Below, piece after piece: positions 16,850 through 25,954 of a stretch of 64,000 nucleotides of DNA. The notes under the pieces are model-generated. The model was not told the origin of the DNA. It ran no database searches and saw only the letters and a list, made by a program, of their open reading frames with translations. How positions within the stretch are numbered: position 1 is the first letter of the stretch; each line of letters opens with the position of its first letter. Location of the stretch: the NCBI GenBank assembly GCA_964577295.1, contig CAZNYN010000007.1, positions 7,107 to 71,106 of the forward strand, read 5' to 3'. The position numbers and the translations under genes are program-made. Source of the stretch: CAZNYN01 sp964577295 (lineage in GTDB: Bacteria; Synergistota; Synergistia; Synergistales; Synergistaceae).

Positions 16850-18676
16850 ATGGAAAAAATAATAGGAATCGACCTTGGTACAACCAATAGCTGTGTAGCG
16901 GTAAAAGAAGGGGACAACGTCACCGTTATCCCGAACCCGGAAGGAGCAAGAACCACACCTTCCATAGTAGCTTTTACAAAAGACAATGAAAGACTTGTGG
17001 GTCAGCTTGCAAAGCGTCAGGCAATAGTAAACCCCGATCGTACCGTAATCTCGATTAAGAGAGAGATGGGCAGCGACTTCAAAGTCAAGATTGACGACCA
17101 GCAGTACTCTCCCCAGCAGATATCGTCCATGATCCTTCAGAAACTCAAGAGGGATGCAGAGGAATATTTGGGTTCTGCCGTGACAAAAGCCGTAATCACA
17201 TGCCCGGCATACTTCACAGACGCTCAGCGCCAGGCTACAAAGGATGCTGGAACAATAGCGGGACTTGAAGTTCTGCGCGTAATCAACGAACCTACAGCGG
17301 CATGCCTTGCCTATGGAGCAGACAAAGAGGGCGAACACAAGATAATGGTATTCGACCTCGGCGGCGGTACCTTCGACGTATCCATCCTTGACGTGGGAGA
17401 CGGAGTATTTGAAGTCCTCTCGACATCGGGGGACAACAGACTCGGCGGAGACGACTGGGACGCAGCCGTTGTCAACTGGCTTGCCGAAGAATTTAAAAAG
17501 ACCGACGGAGTAGACCTCCGCAAAGACAAGATGGCGGCACAGCGTCTGCGCGAAGCTGCGGAAAAGGCGAAAGTCGAACTCTCGTCAATGTCTGAGACAT
17601 CTATCTCGCTTCCGTTCATCACAGCCGACCAGAACGGGCCGAAACACCTTGAAACGACTCTCACAAGAGCGAAATTCGAGGAACTCACAAGAGACCTCCT
17701 CGACAGGACAGTGAAACCGGTTCGTACGGCTCTGAACGATGCGGGGCTTCAGACAGGCGAAATCGACAAGATACTTCTCGTCGGCGGTTCTACGCGTATG
17801 CCGATGGTTCAGCGCAAGGTCAAAGAGCTTCTCGGCAAGGAGCCGACAAAGGGAATCAACCCCGACGAATGCGTAGCGGTCGGAGCAGCAATCCAGGGAG
17901 CTATCCTCTCAGGCGAGCACAAGGGAATCGTCCTTGTGGACGTAACCCCGCTCTCCTTGGGACTTGAGACACTCGGCGGAGTCTTTACAAAGATAATAGA
18001 AAAGAACAGCGCAATCCCTGTGTCCAAGAGCCAGGTCTTTACAACTGCTGCTGACAACCAGCCGCAGGTTGAGATTCACGTCCTGCAGGGCGAACGCGCT
18101 ATGGCGGGAGACAACGTATCTCTCGGACGCTTCTTCCTCGACGGAATAGCACCTGCGCGCAGAGGCATTCCTCAGATAGAGGTAACTTTTGACATCGACG
18201 CCAACGGCATAGTCAATGTAACGGCAAAGGACAAGGCTACAGGCAAAGTCCAGAACATCACAATACAGTCATCCAGACTTTCGGATGAGGAAATTGAAAA
18301 GATGCGCCGCGACGCCGAGATGAACGAAGGCGAAGACAAGAAAAAGAAAGAACTCATAGACGCGCGCAACGAAGGTGACAGTGCTGCCTACAATGCGGAA
18401 AAGTCGCTTGAAGAGCTCGGAGCCGAGGCGACAGAGGAAGAAAAAGCCGCCGTCAAAGAAAAAATAAAGGCTCTTCGCGACCTGCTCACAAGCGAAGACA
18501 CAGACGCAATCAAAGCAGCCACAGAGGCTCTTATGACTGCAATGCATCCCATCGCTCAGAAGGCTTACGCAAAGGCTCAGGCCGCGCAGCAGCCGCAGGG
18601 CGGCGAAGCCCCTCAGCAGGGCGGAGATGACGGCACGACAGTCGACGCGGAGTTCCACGCGGAAGACAATAAGTAA
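16850..18676 (+). CDS. dnaK: Molecular chaperone DnaK (Hsp70)
   Basis: 608 aa from ATG 16850, giving the usual MEKIIGIDLGTTNSCVAV start; ATG 16838 would add four residues. ATPase domain signatures: GIDLGTTNS, VFDLGGGTFDVSIL and ILLVGGSTRMPMVQ. Substrate-binding domain from about 380, then a helical lid and a Gln/Gly-rich tail ending in acidic residues. Works with the neighbouring GrpE and DnaJ in folding and in heat-shock sensing. Confidence 0.97.
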   Translation: MEKIIGIDLGTTNSCVAVKEGDNVTVIPNPEGARTTPSIVAFTKDNERLVGQLAKRQAIVNPDRTVISIKREMGSDFKVKIDDQQYSPQQISSMILQKLKRDAEEYLGSAVTKAVITCPAYFTDAQRQATKDAGTIAGLEVLRVINEPTAACLAYGADKEGEHKIMVFDLGGGTFDVSILDVGDGVFEVLSTSGDNRLGGDDWDAAVVNWLAEEFKKTDGVDLRKDKMAAQRLREAAEKAKVELSSMSETSISLPFITADQNGPKHLETTLTRAKFEELTRDLLDRTVKPVRTALNDAGLQTGEIDKILLVGGSTRMPMVQRKVKELLGKEPTKGINPDECVAVGAAIQGAILSGEHKGIVLVDVTPLSLGLETLGGVFTKIIEKNSAIPVSKSQVFTTAADNQPQVEIHVLQGERAMAGDNVSLGRFFLDGIAPARRGIPQIEVTFDIDANGIVNVTAKDKATGKVQNITIQSSRLSDEEIEKMRRDAEMNEGEDKKKKELIDARNEGDSAAYNAEKSLEELGAEATEEEKAAVKEKIKALRDLLTSEDTDAIKAATEALMTAMHPIAQKAYAKAQAAQQPQGGEAPQQGGDDGTTVDAEFHAEDNK

Positions 18677-18692
18677 TTGAGGTGAGGCGCTG

Positions 18693-19823
18693 ATGGCTGC
18701 TCCCGGAAAAAAAGATTACTACGACATATTGGGTGTTGCGCGGGGGGCCTCGGCCGACGAAATAAAAAAAGCCTACCGCAAACTTACAAGACAGTATCAC
18801 CCGGACGCAAATCCGGGTGATGCGGAGGCTGAAAAAAAATATAAAGAGATAAACGAGGCAAACGAGGTATTAAGCGACCCTCAGAAACGCGCTCAGTACG
18901 ATCAGTTCGGCTATGTCGGAGACATGCCTCCCGGCGGAAGCGACTTCGGAGGATTCGGCGGTTTTGGCGGAGCCGATATAGGCGACCTCTTCGGAGACTT
19001 GTTCGGAGGCTTCGGAGGCGGACGCCGCCAGAGCAATCCGAACGCTCCGCGCCGCGGAGACGACTTGGAATACACTCTCCAGGTATCTCTTGAGGACGCG
19101 TTCCGCGGTGTCAGCCGCAAAATAGAAATCCCGCGTATGGAAACCTGCCCGCACTGCGGAGGCAACGGCGCAGAGCCGGGCTCGAAGGTCGAAACATGCC
19201 CGACGTGCGGCGGCCACGGTCAGGTTCAGCAGACCGTAAACACTCCGTTCGGACAGATGGCTCAGGTGACAACCTGTCCGACATGTCACGGCAAAGGCAA
19301 AAAGATTACGACACCGTGCCGCGAATGCCGCGGTCAGGGCCGTATACGCAAGCAGCATTCGGTCGAAGTTAAAATACCGGCGGGTATCGATACCGGCATC
19401 AGGCTCAGAGTCTCCAGTCAGGGAGAGGCTGGTATCAACGGCGGCCCTTCGGGAGATCTCTTTATACTTATCGAAGTTCGCCCCGACAGACGCTTCCAGC
19501 GCAAAGAAGACGACCTTAATACCACGGTCGAGATAGCTTATCCTCAGGCTGCTTTGGGATGCGAGGTAAAAATCGAGACATTTGACGGTTCGGAAACTCT
19601 GGATATACCGGCCGGAACGCAGCCGGGCTCCAGACTTCGCATAAAGGGCAGAGGAATGCCGCGCCTCAGAGGCAAGGGTAACGGTGATATGAATATCCTT
19701 GTAAAAGTCGGAGTTACAAAAAATCCCTCCGCTAAAGAGAGGGAATTGCTGGAAAAACTTGCAAAAGAAATGAACGTTTCTGTAAAAAACAAAGAAGGTT
19801 TCTTTGAAAAATTAATAAAATAA
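18693..19823 (+). CDS. dnaJ: Co-chaperone DnaJ
   Basis: 376 aa. J domain (residues 5-70, with the HPD tripeptide in YHPDANPG), glycine/phenylalanine-rich linker (about 75-115), a zinc domain with four CxxCxGxG-type repeats (CPHCGGNG, CPTCGGHG, CPTCHGKG, CRECRGQG) and the C-terminal substrate-binding domains. Seventeen bases after dnaK, with its own GAGGTGAGG ribosome site. A full-length type I DnaJ. Confidence 0.97.
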   Translation: MAAPGKKDYYDILGVARGASADEIKKAYRKLTRQYHPDANPGDAEAEKKYKEINEANEVLSDPQKRAQYDQFGYVGDMPPGGSDFGGFGGFGGADIGDLFGDLFGGFGGGRRQSNPNAPRRGDDLEYTLQVSLEDAFRGVSRKIEIPRMETCPHCGGNGAEPGSKVETCPTCGGHGQVQQTVNTPFGQMAQVTTCPTCHGKGKKITTPCRECRGQGRIRKQHSVEVKIPAGIDTGIRLRVSSQGEAGINGGPSGDLFILIEVRPDRRFQRKEDDLNTTVEIAYPQAALGCEVKIETFDGSETLDIPAGTQPGSRLRIKGRGMPRLRGKGNGDMNILVKVGVTKNPSAKERELLEKLAKEMNVSVKNKEGFFEKLIK

Positions 19824-19866
19824 GTTAAATCAGCAGGCAAAAATAAAGAAAAAATACATAACAAAA

Positions 19867-19894
19867 AGCAGCTTCGGGACTATAAGAAGCTGCT
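19867..19894 (+). terminator. Intrinsic terminator after dnaJ
   Basis: Nine-bp stem (19867-19875 with 19886-19894) and a T-run ending the heat-shock operon. Confidence 0.88.
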
Positions 19895-19974
19895 TTTTTC
19901 GTGTCTAAATTGAACTTAGAAGACAGAATAATTCAGAAAATTATAAACCGCAGCCCATATAGTGCAATTTTTCC

Positions 19975-20003
19975 TTTACATAAACCGCATTGAATTATAG
20001 AAT
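19975..20003 (+). promoter_or_regulatory. Promoter of the liv operon
   Basis: TTTACA (19975-19980), 17-base spacer and TAGAAT (19998-20003). The resulting leader before livJ is about 130 bases and contains a second purine-rich GGGAGGTGGGG (near 20050) not followed by a start of its own; I see no known riboswitch in it. Confidence 0.55.
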
Positions 20004-20137
20004 AATGTCATTGGGACAATACGCAGTTACAATATCAAATCATTTTACACCGGGAGGTGGGGCACGGGCAGTAAGGTTTGGAAGCAGTCGGTTCTCGTTC
20101 CGAAATTTTTCCACAACATTATTGGAGGTGCGGTGTA

Positions 20138-21286
20138 TTGAAGAAATTATTGGCAGTATTGGCGGTAGTATTTATCATTTGCGCGGCAGGCACAGCGTTC
20201 GCAGCGGAGCCTATCAAAATAGGCTATCTTGCGGCCCTTACGGGAGACTATGCACAGTACGGAATCACAGAAGTCAACATGGCTAAAATGGTTGTCGGCG
20301 ACCTTAACGCAAAGGGCGGAGTTCTCGGCCGCAAAATAGAACTGATTCCCTATGACACAAAGACACGTAACGAAGACGCAGTCAACGCGGTCCGCCGTAT
20401 GATCGAAAGCGACAAAGTATGCGTCATCATCGGAGCAAACTCAAGCGGAATCAATATCGCGACAGCTCCCATCGTTGCAAAGGGTACAACACCTCAGATT
20501 TCAACAGTGGGAACCAACCCGCTCGTAACAGTGGACAACAAGGGCAAAGTTCGCCCCTACTCCTTCCGTATATGCTTCACAGACCCCTATCAGGGAGCAC
20601 TTGCTGCTGACCTCGCATTCAACGACCTCAAAAAACACAAGGCAGCAATACTTTACAACGTAGGTTCCGACTATGCACAGGGACTCCGCGAATTCTTTAC
20701 GAAGAGCTACACAAAGCTCGGCGGCAAAATCGTTGCTGACGAAGGTTTCCGCGAGACAGACGTTGACTTCCGCGCTCAGCTTACAAAGGTTAAGGATTCC
20801 GGCGCAGACGTCCTCTTCCTCCCCGGAATGGGCAAAGACATGGCTCTCGCCATCAAACAGGCTCAGGAACTCGGACTTAAAGTTACAATCATCGGCGGCG
20901 ACGGCTACGCTGAATTCATGAACGAAATCGCAGGCGCGGCAATGAAGGGCACATACTGGATCAACCACACATACCTCGGCGACCCCGGCATGGCACCGAT
21001 ATTCGCACGCTACAAGAAAGTTTACAAAGATGACTGCAAAGAATTCGTAAACGGCACAATGGCATATGACGCCACATACTGGGTTGTAGACGCTATTAAG
21101 CGCGCAGGCAAAGCAGAAGGCCCCGCTATTGCCAAGGCTCTTACAGAGACAAAGGGACTCAAGCTTAACCACGCGACACTTACAATCGACCCCGCAACTC
21201 ACAACCCGCTCAACAAGGCAGGTATCATCCTTAAGGTTGGAGATGACCTTAAGACACGTTTCTACAAGAAAGTCGAACCGAAATAA
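20138..21286 (+). CDS. livJ: Branched-chain amino acid ABC transporter, periplasmic binding protein
   Basis: 382 aa from TTG 20138, chosen because GGAGGTG (20124-20130) is well spaced and the next residues form a clean signal peptide (KKLLAVLAVVFIICAAGTAFA, cleavage before AEPIKIG). The mature part is a type I periplasmic binding protein: IGYLAALTGDYAQYG and the GANSSGINIATAPI ligand region. Delivers amino acids to LivHMGF encoded next. Specificity within branched-chain or other amino acids cannot be read off. Confidence 0.93.
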   Translation: MKKLLAVLAVVFIICAAGTAFAAEPIKIGYLAALTGDYAQYGITEVNMAKMVVGDLNAKGGVLGRKIELIPYDTKTRNEDAVNAVRRMIESDKVCVIIGANSSGINIATAPIVAKGTTPQISTVGTNPLVTVDNKGKVRPYSFRICFTDPYQGALAADLAFNDLKKHKAAILYNVGSDYAQGLREFFTKSYTKLGGKIVADEGFRETDVDFRAQLTKVKDSGADVLFLPGMGKDMALAIKQAQELGLKVTIIGGDGYAEFMNEIAGAAMKGTYWINHTYLGDPGMAPIFARYKKVYKDDCKEFVNGTMAYDATYWVVDAIKRAGKAEGPAIAKALTETKGLKLNHATLTIDPATHNPLNKAGIILKVGDDLKTRFYKKVEPK

Positions 21287-21306
21287 GCTGAATTAACTGT
21301 TGAAAG

Positions 21307-21332
21307 GGGCTTGGAGGATAAACCCCAAGCCC
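21307..21332 (+). terminator. Hairpin with T-run between livJ and livH (attenuator)
   Basis: Eight-bp stem (21307-21314 with 21325-21332) followed by TATTTTT. Probably reduces read-through so that the binding protein is made in excess of the permease. Confidence 0.7.
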
Positions 21333-21402
21333 TATTTTTCGCTCTTTACAACCTATTTCGTACTGTAAAGTCCGAAAACCCTGATACTCCGGGAAGGCTG
21401 AG

Positions 21403-22293
21403 GTGTTTCATTTGGATTCTATTATCCAGCAGGTTATTAACGGTCTGTCGCTTGGCTCAGTTTACGCGCTCATTGCGGTTGGTTACTCTCTGGTTTACTC
21501 CATACTGCTCTTTTCAAACTTTGCGCACGGCGGATTTTTGGTTATTGGCGGTTATATATGCTACTTTGCGCTTCGCAGCTTTGGCATGAATATATGGCTT
21601 GCATCCCTTGCAGCCGTGATTGGAGCGGGACTTTCAGCCGTTGTCGTTGAAAGGCTTGCCTACAAGCCGATACGTGAACGTACACCAATAACACTCTACA
21701 TGCTCATTGCTTCAATGGGTATGAGTATAGTCATTGAGAATATTTTCGTAGTTACTGTTGGCGGTCGTTTCAGAGCTCTTCCTCCGGTAATTCCGACGCA
21801 ACCCGTAAATTTCTTTGGACTTGCTACAACAAGTGCTTTTGACATTCTCTCTCTGGTTACCGCAGTTGTATTCCTTGCAGGTCTCCAGCTCTTCCTCACA
21901 AAAACAAAGTGGGGGCTCGCTATCAGAGCGGCTTCCTACAATCTTAAAACAGCCGGTCTTATGGGAGTTAACGTAAACAGACTTATAGGAATAGTCTTCT
22001 TCGTGGCGGGGCTTCTTGCCGGAGTCGGCGGAATATTTCTCTCTGTTCGCTACACTCTCTATCCGCAGCTTGGCATGATTACCACAAAAGCCTTTGTCGC
22101 GGCTGTCATAGGCGGACTCGGCTCTCTGCCGGGAGCTGTCGTAGGCAGTCTCATTCTTGGTTTGGCCGAAATGCTCACGGCAGGATTCATATCGAGCCAG
22201 TTCCGTGATCTGGTTGTCTTCGGACTTCTAATCGTAACTCTTATTATCCGCCCGACGGGACTCTTCGGTAAATCCGTCGGCGAGAAAGTGTAG
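21403..22293 (+). CDS. livH: Branched-chain amino acid ABC transporter permease LivH
   Basis: 296-aa inner-membrane permease with about eight helices. LivH-type segments: INGLSLGSVYALIAVGYSLVY near the N-terminus and AAVIGGLGSLPGAVVGSLILG (cytoplasmic coupling region) near the end. GTG 21403 is taken as start; TTG 21412, nine bases later with GAGGTG upstream, is equally plausible. Part of livJHMGF. Confidence 0.92.
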   Translation: MFHLDSIIQQVINGLSLGSVYALIAVGYSLVYSILLFSNFAHGGFLVIGGYICYFALRSFGMNIWLASLAAVIGAGLSAVVVERLAYKPIRERTPITLYMLIASMGMSIVIENIFVVTVGGRFRALPPVIPTQPVNFFGLATTSAFDILSLVTAVVFLAGLQLFLTKTKWGLAIRAASYNLKTAGLMGVNVNRLIGIVFFVAGLLAGVGGIFLSVRYTLYPQLGMITTKAFVAAVIGGLGSLPGAVVGSLILGLAEMLTAGFISSQFRDLVVFGLLIVTLIIRPTGLFGKSVGEKV

Positions 22294-22302
22294 GTTATCC
22301 GG

Positions 22303-23187
22303 ATGGACGGTTATTCATCGGGCATCATCACCCTCCTTGCGATAAACTGCGTAGCCGCTTTAGGCGTCTCCCTGTTCACTGGATTTACGGGAGTATTTAC
22401 ACTCGGACACGCCGGATATATGGCTATCGGCTCTTACACAGCGGCAATTCTTACCGTTGAGTATGGAATGCACTTCCTGCCGGCAATAATCATGGGCGGT
22501 ATCGTTGCTATGATTTTTGCCTATCTGATAGGTATACCGACTCTTAAACTTGTCGGTGACTATTACACAATCGCATCACTGGGACTCGGAGAAGCCATCA
22601 GGCTTATCATAGAGAACTGGGAAAGCGTAACGCGCGGAGCACGTGGTTATCCCGGCATAGACAACTATACGACAATGTCTGTTGCCGTAGGTTTTCTGGT
22701 TGTTATGGGAATAGCAATGTTCTTCCTTGTCAACAGCAGCTACGGACGTGCCTTTAAGGCATGCCGCGATGACTATGTAGCGGCCTCTCTGTTGGGCTTC
22801 AACACAGCGCGTTTCCGCGTATTCAGCCTTGCCATATCAGGCTTCTACTGCGGAGTTGCCGGAGCTCTCCTCGGCGGATTCATGTCATTTATTCAGCCTG
22901 TAATGTTTGACATGGCGAAATCTACGGAACTTGTCTCTGTTGTTGTCTTCGGCGGACTGGGCTCAATGAGCGGATGCCTTATAGGAACAGGCATACTGAC
23001 ACTGGTCACAGAAGTATTCCGTCCCATTTCACAGTATCGTATGCTTGTCTACGGACTTGTTCTCGTTCTTGTTATGGTTCTTCGCCCTGAGGGCATTATG
23101 GGAACCAACGAACTTACCATCAACTACATAAAGGGGCTCTTCTGCCGCAAGAAGAAGACCGCCGAAGCAGAGGGGGGCGCTAACTAA
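22303..23187 (+). CDS. livM: Branched-chain amino acid ABC transporter permease LivM
   Basis: 294-aa permease partner of LivH. FTGFTGVFTLGHAGYMAIGSY and VFGGLGSMSGCLIGTGIL are LivM hallmarks. Ends with a Lys-rich tail and its stop codon overlaps the livG start by one base. Confidence 0.92.
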   Translation: MDGYSSGIITLLAINCVAALGVSLFTGFTGVFTLGHAGYMAIGSYTAAILTVEYGMHFLPAIIMGGIVAMIFAYLIGIPTLKLVGDYYTIASLGLGEAIRLIIENWESVTRGARGYPGIDNYTTMSVAVGFLVVMGIAMFFLVNSSYGRAFKACRDDYVAASLLGFNTARFRVFSLAISGFYCGVAGALLGGFMSFIQPVMFDMAKSTELVSVVVFGGLGSMSGCLIGTGILTLVTEVFRPISQYRMLVYGLVLVLVMVLRPEGIMGTNELTINYIKGLFCRKKKTAEAEGGAN

Positions 23188-23954
23188 TGTCTGCGATGCT
23201 TGAACTTAAATGTGTCAACAAAGCATTCGGAGGTGTCCAGGCAGTTAAGGACATGACGTTTAAGATAGAGCCCGGAGAACTTGCCGGACTTATCGGCCCT
23301 AACGGAGCGGGAAAGACGACAATATTCAACCTTATAACCGGTGTCTACGACGTAACGAGCGGAGAGATTGAGTTTAAGGGCAAGAATATCAATAAACTCA
23401 AAACATACGAAGTAATATCCCTGGGCATAGCCCGTACATTCCAGAACCTGCGCCTTTTTGCGGCTTCGACAGTCCTTGAGAACGTAATGACAGCCGCCCA
23501 GCAGCACCATAAGTACAGCTTCTTTGAGGCTGTTAGCCACATGGGGCGCTGGAGTTCAAAAGAAGCTTCCTGCCGCAAAGAGAGCATGGAACTTCTTGAG
23601 CGCGTAGGACTTGCAGACCGTGCAAATCAGGCTGCCGGTACACTTCCGTACGGACTTCAGAGACGTCTTGAAATAGCACGTGCCATATCCCTCGGGCCGG
23701 AGCTGCTGCTTCTCGACGAACCTGCGGCAGGCATGAACGCCGAAGAAGTAGAACAGCTTAACCACCTTATCACCAGCGTGCATAAAGACTTTAAGCTGAC
23801 AATACTTCTCATCGAGCACCATATGGACATGGTCATGGCTATATGCCCGCATATAGTCTGTATGAACTTCGGAGCCATGATAGCCGAAGGTTCGCCTGAG
23901 GTTATCCAGAATCATCCGGAAGTTCTCAAAGCATACCTTGGAGAGGAGGAATAG
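23187..23954 (+). CDS. livG: Branched-chain amino acid ABC transporter ATP-binding protein LivG
   Basis: 255-aa ATPase. Walker A GPNGAGKTT, Q-loop region ARTFQNLRLF, Walker B LLLLDEPAAGMN. The signature region is LPYGLQRRLEIARA, the LivG-type variant of LSGGQ. The C-terminal ILIEHHMDMVMAICPHIVCMNFGAMIAEGSP matches LivG rather than LivF. Confidence 0.94.
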   Translation: MSAMLELKCVNKAFGGVQAVKDMTFKIEPGELAGLIGPNGAGKTTIFNLITGVYDVTSGEIEFKGKNINKLKTYEVISLGIARTFQNLRLFAASTVLENVMTAAQQHHKYSFFEAVSHMGRWSSKEASCRKESMELLERVGLADRANQAAGTLPYGLQRRLEIARAISLGPELLLLDEPAAGMNAEEVEQLNHLITSVHKDFKLTILLIEHHMDMVMAICPHIVCMNFGAMIAEGSPEVIQNHPEVLKAYLGEEE

Positions 23955-23957
23955 GCT

Positions 23958-24689
23958 ATGGAAGAGAGAAAACCTATCCTTTCCATTAAGGACTTGAGCG
24001 TGAACTACGGAGCCATCAAGGCTTTGAAAGGTGCGAACCTTGACGTCTATCACGGAGAAATAGTCGCTGTTATAGGAGCGAACGGAGCCGGCAAATCAAC
24101 AATGATGAGCGCTATCGTCGGAGCTGTTCCGCGTGCTTCGGGAGAGGTCCTGCTTGATGGTATGCCTCTTCCCACAAAGAGCTACCAGATAGTCAAGGCG
24201 GGAGTCAGTATCTCTCCCGAAGGCAGAAAGGTATTTGCTCCCCTTACCGTATATGAAAATCTTGAGATGGGAGCTTTTCCTCTTGACGACAGAAAGTCTA
24301 TAGCGGATCAGCTTGAGAAGGTATATAACCTTTTCCCGAGGCTTAAAGAGCGTCATAATCAGTATGCGGGAACCCTCTCGGGCGGAGAGCAGCAGATGCT
24401 TGCAATAGGCCGTGCTCTTATGGCACAGCCCCGAGTCCTTCTCCTGGACGAACCTTCGCTCGGACTTGCCCCGATAATAATAAGCGAAATCTTTAAGGAA
24501 CTTATCGAAGTAAATAAGCTTCTGGGAATGACAATACTCATAGTCGAGCAGAATGCGCGCAAAGCTCTTCTTCTCTCGCACAGAGCTTATGTCCTTCAGA
24601 CCGGCAGAATTACAATGGAAGGTCTCTCTTCGGATCTCCTGAAGAACCCTGAAATCGAAGCCGCGTACCTAGGAGGCAAAAAGAACTAG
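23958..24689 (+). CDS. livF: Branched-chain amino acid ABC transporter ATP-binding protein LivF
   Basis: 243-aa ATPase. Walker A GANGAGKST, signature LSGGEQQMLAIGRAL, Walker B VLLLDEPSLGLAP and the LivF-typical IVEQNARKAL and YVLQTGRI. Last gene of the operon, three bases after livG with a GGAGGAA ribosome site. Confidence 0.94.
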   Translation: MEERKPILSIKDLSVNYGAIKALKGANLDVYHGEIVAVIGANGAGKSTMMSAIVGAVPRASGEVLLDGMPLPTKSYQIVKAGVSISPEGRKVFAPLTVYENLEMGAFPLDDRKSIADQLEKVYNLFPRLKERHNQYAGTLSGGEQQMLAIGRALMAQPRVLLLDEPSLGLAPIIISEIFKELIEVNKLLGMTILIVEQNARKALLLSHRAYVLQTGRITMEGLSSDLLKNPEIEAAYLGGKKN

Positions 24690-24950
24690 GGAGCCGCTGA
24701 TTATATGCACCATCATCGTCATAGACAGCCACAGCCTGTGGCTCCAACGTATTGATATACGCCTCCGCCCTAGACTGAGACTGTCTATTTAGCGGCTGGC
24801 ACATCTGATGAACAAGCCAGCCGATTCGCACGAAATCAGAGATTTCGGCTCTCTGGCCGTAATTAGCGGGTACGTTGGTGATGTTCTGCAATAATTGATT
24901 TAATCATTGTTTCCCTAGAATCTTACTGCCTGTTTTCGCAAAAATTATAA
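24690..24950. other. Structured intergenic element, no recognised gene
   Basis: Directly after livF lie nested inverted repeats: AGCCGCT (24692-24698) with AGCGGCT (24791-24797); inside it ATAGACAG (24721-24728) with CTGTCTAT (24781-24788); inside that AGCCACA (24727-24733) with TGTGGCT (24737-24743). A second unit has CGAAATC (24831-24837) with GATTTCG (24841-24847), flanked by GCCAG (24816) and CTGGC (24853). A minus-strand frame stays open across the region from a stop near 24905, without a start codon with ribosome site. Either a structured RNA or repeat, or the relic of a gene. Confidence 0.45.
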
Positions 24951-24984
24951 AAAGGCGTGTCTCCAAAATAGGAGATGCGCCTTT
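24951..24984 (+). terminator. Intrinsic terminator
   Basis: Fourteen-base arms (24951-24964 and 24971-24984) pairing with two G-U wobbles, followed by a T-run. Closes the liv operon region before prmA. Confidence 0.8.
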
Positions 24985-25084
24985 TTTCTTTTCGAGAAAA
25001 ATATTTGCGCTATATTACAATGCGCGGCGGCTGTTTATGGGTTACAATATAAAAAATTGCAGAATAAAAAAGGAGCTGAACTCA

Positions 25085-25954
25085 TTGAATAATAAAGACG
25101 GCTACTGGTGGTACATAACAATATCGGCGGCGGGCAGTGAGGATATACTATTTTCCTTGGCTGACATATCGGAGAGTATAGGCACGGAACTCCAGGAATT
25201 GCCTGACGGAAGCTCCAGACTGCGCATGTACTACAGAAGCAGCGAAGATCTTTCACATTGGAAGAAAAAGCTCATGGATGCAATGGCAGAATGGGCGGAA
25301 GTGAAGATTGAAGATTTCGGCAAAATCGAAAACCAGCCTTGGAATGTAGCCTCCGAAGAGGCCTTTCCTCCTCTTCCGGTGGGAAAAGGGCTTGTGGTGT
25401 TGGCTCCGTGGCATAAGGGCAGTGAGCCTAAGGACAGAATGGCTCTCTACATTAATCCGGGAAGTGCGTTCGGTACGGGCTATCATGAGAGCACCCAGAT
25501 TGTGCTCGAACTTCTAGAAGAGCATATGAGACACGGCATTACCACCGCCGATATAGGAACGGGGTCGGGCATACTCACCATCTGCGCTCTGAAAATGGGA
25601 GCAGCTAAGGCTTATGCAAGAGACATCGATCCGACTGTGATAGAAGAAGTGCGCAAAAACTTTGAACTCAACTCTCTGGATCTTAACAAAATAGATCTCC
25701 GCACGGGAGATTTGCTGAAGGACTTCGGACATAGGGCCGATATTTTAACAGCCAACATACTGCTTGACCCTCTCACGACAATGGTGGCTGATGTTCCTGC
25801 CGTAATAGGCAGAGATGGTCTTGCCATATTCTCCGGAATGCTTGAAAAGGAGCGTCCTGTTTTTATCGAAGCTCTTAAAGACGCGGATATGACGCCCGTC
25901 AAAGAGCTTGTGAAGGGAGAATGGTGGGGTGTCGCTGCCAAGGTTAAGGCTTGA
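25085..25954 (+). CDS. prmA: Ribosomal protein L11 methyltransferase
   Basis: Trimethylates ribosomal protein L11. 289 aa from TTG 25085, chosen for AAAGGAG at 25069-25075 and because a TACAAT -10-like element lies over the ATG at 25037. SAM-binding motifs: PGSAFGTGYHESTQ, TTADIGTGSGIL, DIDP, and ILTANILLDPL, the PrmA form of the (N/D)PP-like motif. Overlaps rsmE by 26 bases. Confidence 0.92.
   Translation: MNNKDGYWWYITISAAGSEDILFSLADISESIGTELQELPDGSSRLRMYYRSSEDLSHWKKKLMDAMAEWAEVKIEDFGKIENQPWNVASEEAFPPLPVGKGLVVLAPWHKGSEPKDRMALYINPGSAFGTGYHESTQIVLELLEEHMRHGITTADIGTGSGILTICALKMGAAKAYARDIDPTVIEEVRKNFELNSLDLNKIDLRTGDLLKDFGHRADILTANILLDPLTTMVADVPAVIGRDGLAIFSGMLEKERPVFIEALKDADMTPVKELVKGEWWGVAAKVKA

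Noticed and set aside
16685..17338. Open frame of 217 codons antisense to grpE/dnaK
   Set aside because: Mirror of strongly conserved coding sequence; no family resemblance.
20501..21202. Long open frame antisense to livJ (233 codons)
   Set aside because: Lies wholly within livJ, Cys- and Val-rich composition typical of an antisense shadow, no ribosome site.
24725..24745. Same repeat family as the window-end element because both contain ACAGCCAC
   Set aside because: Shared stretch is only eight bases and the surrounding sequences do not align.
24610..24891. Minus-strand protein-coding frame near livF
   Set aside because: Half of it is antisense to livF and it has no ribosome site; kept only as an alternative reading of the structured element.
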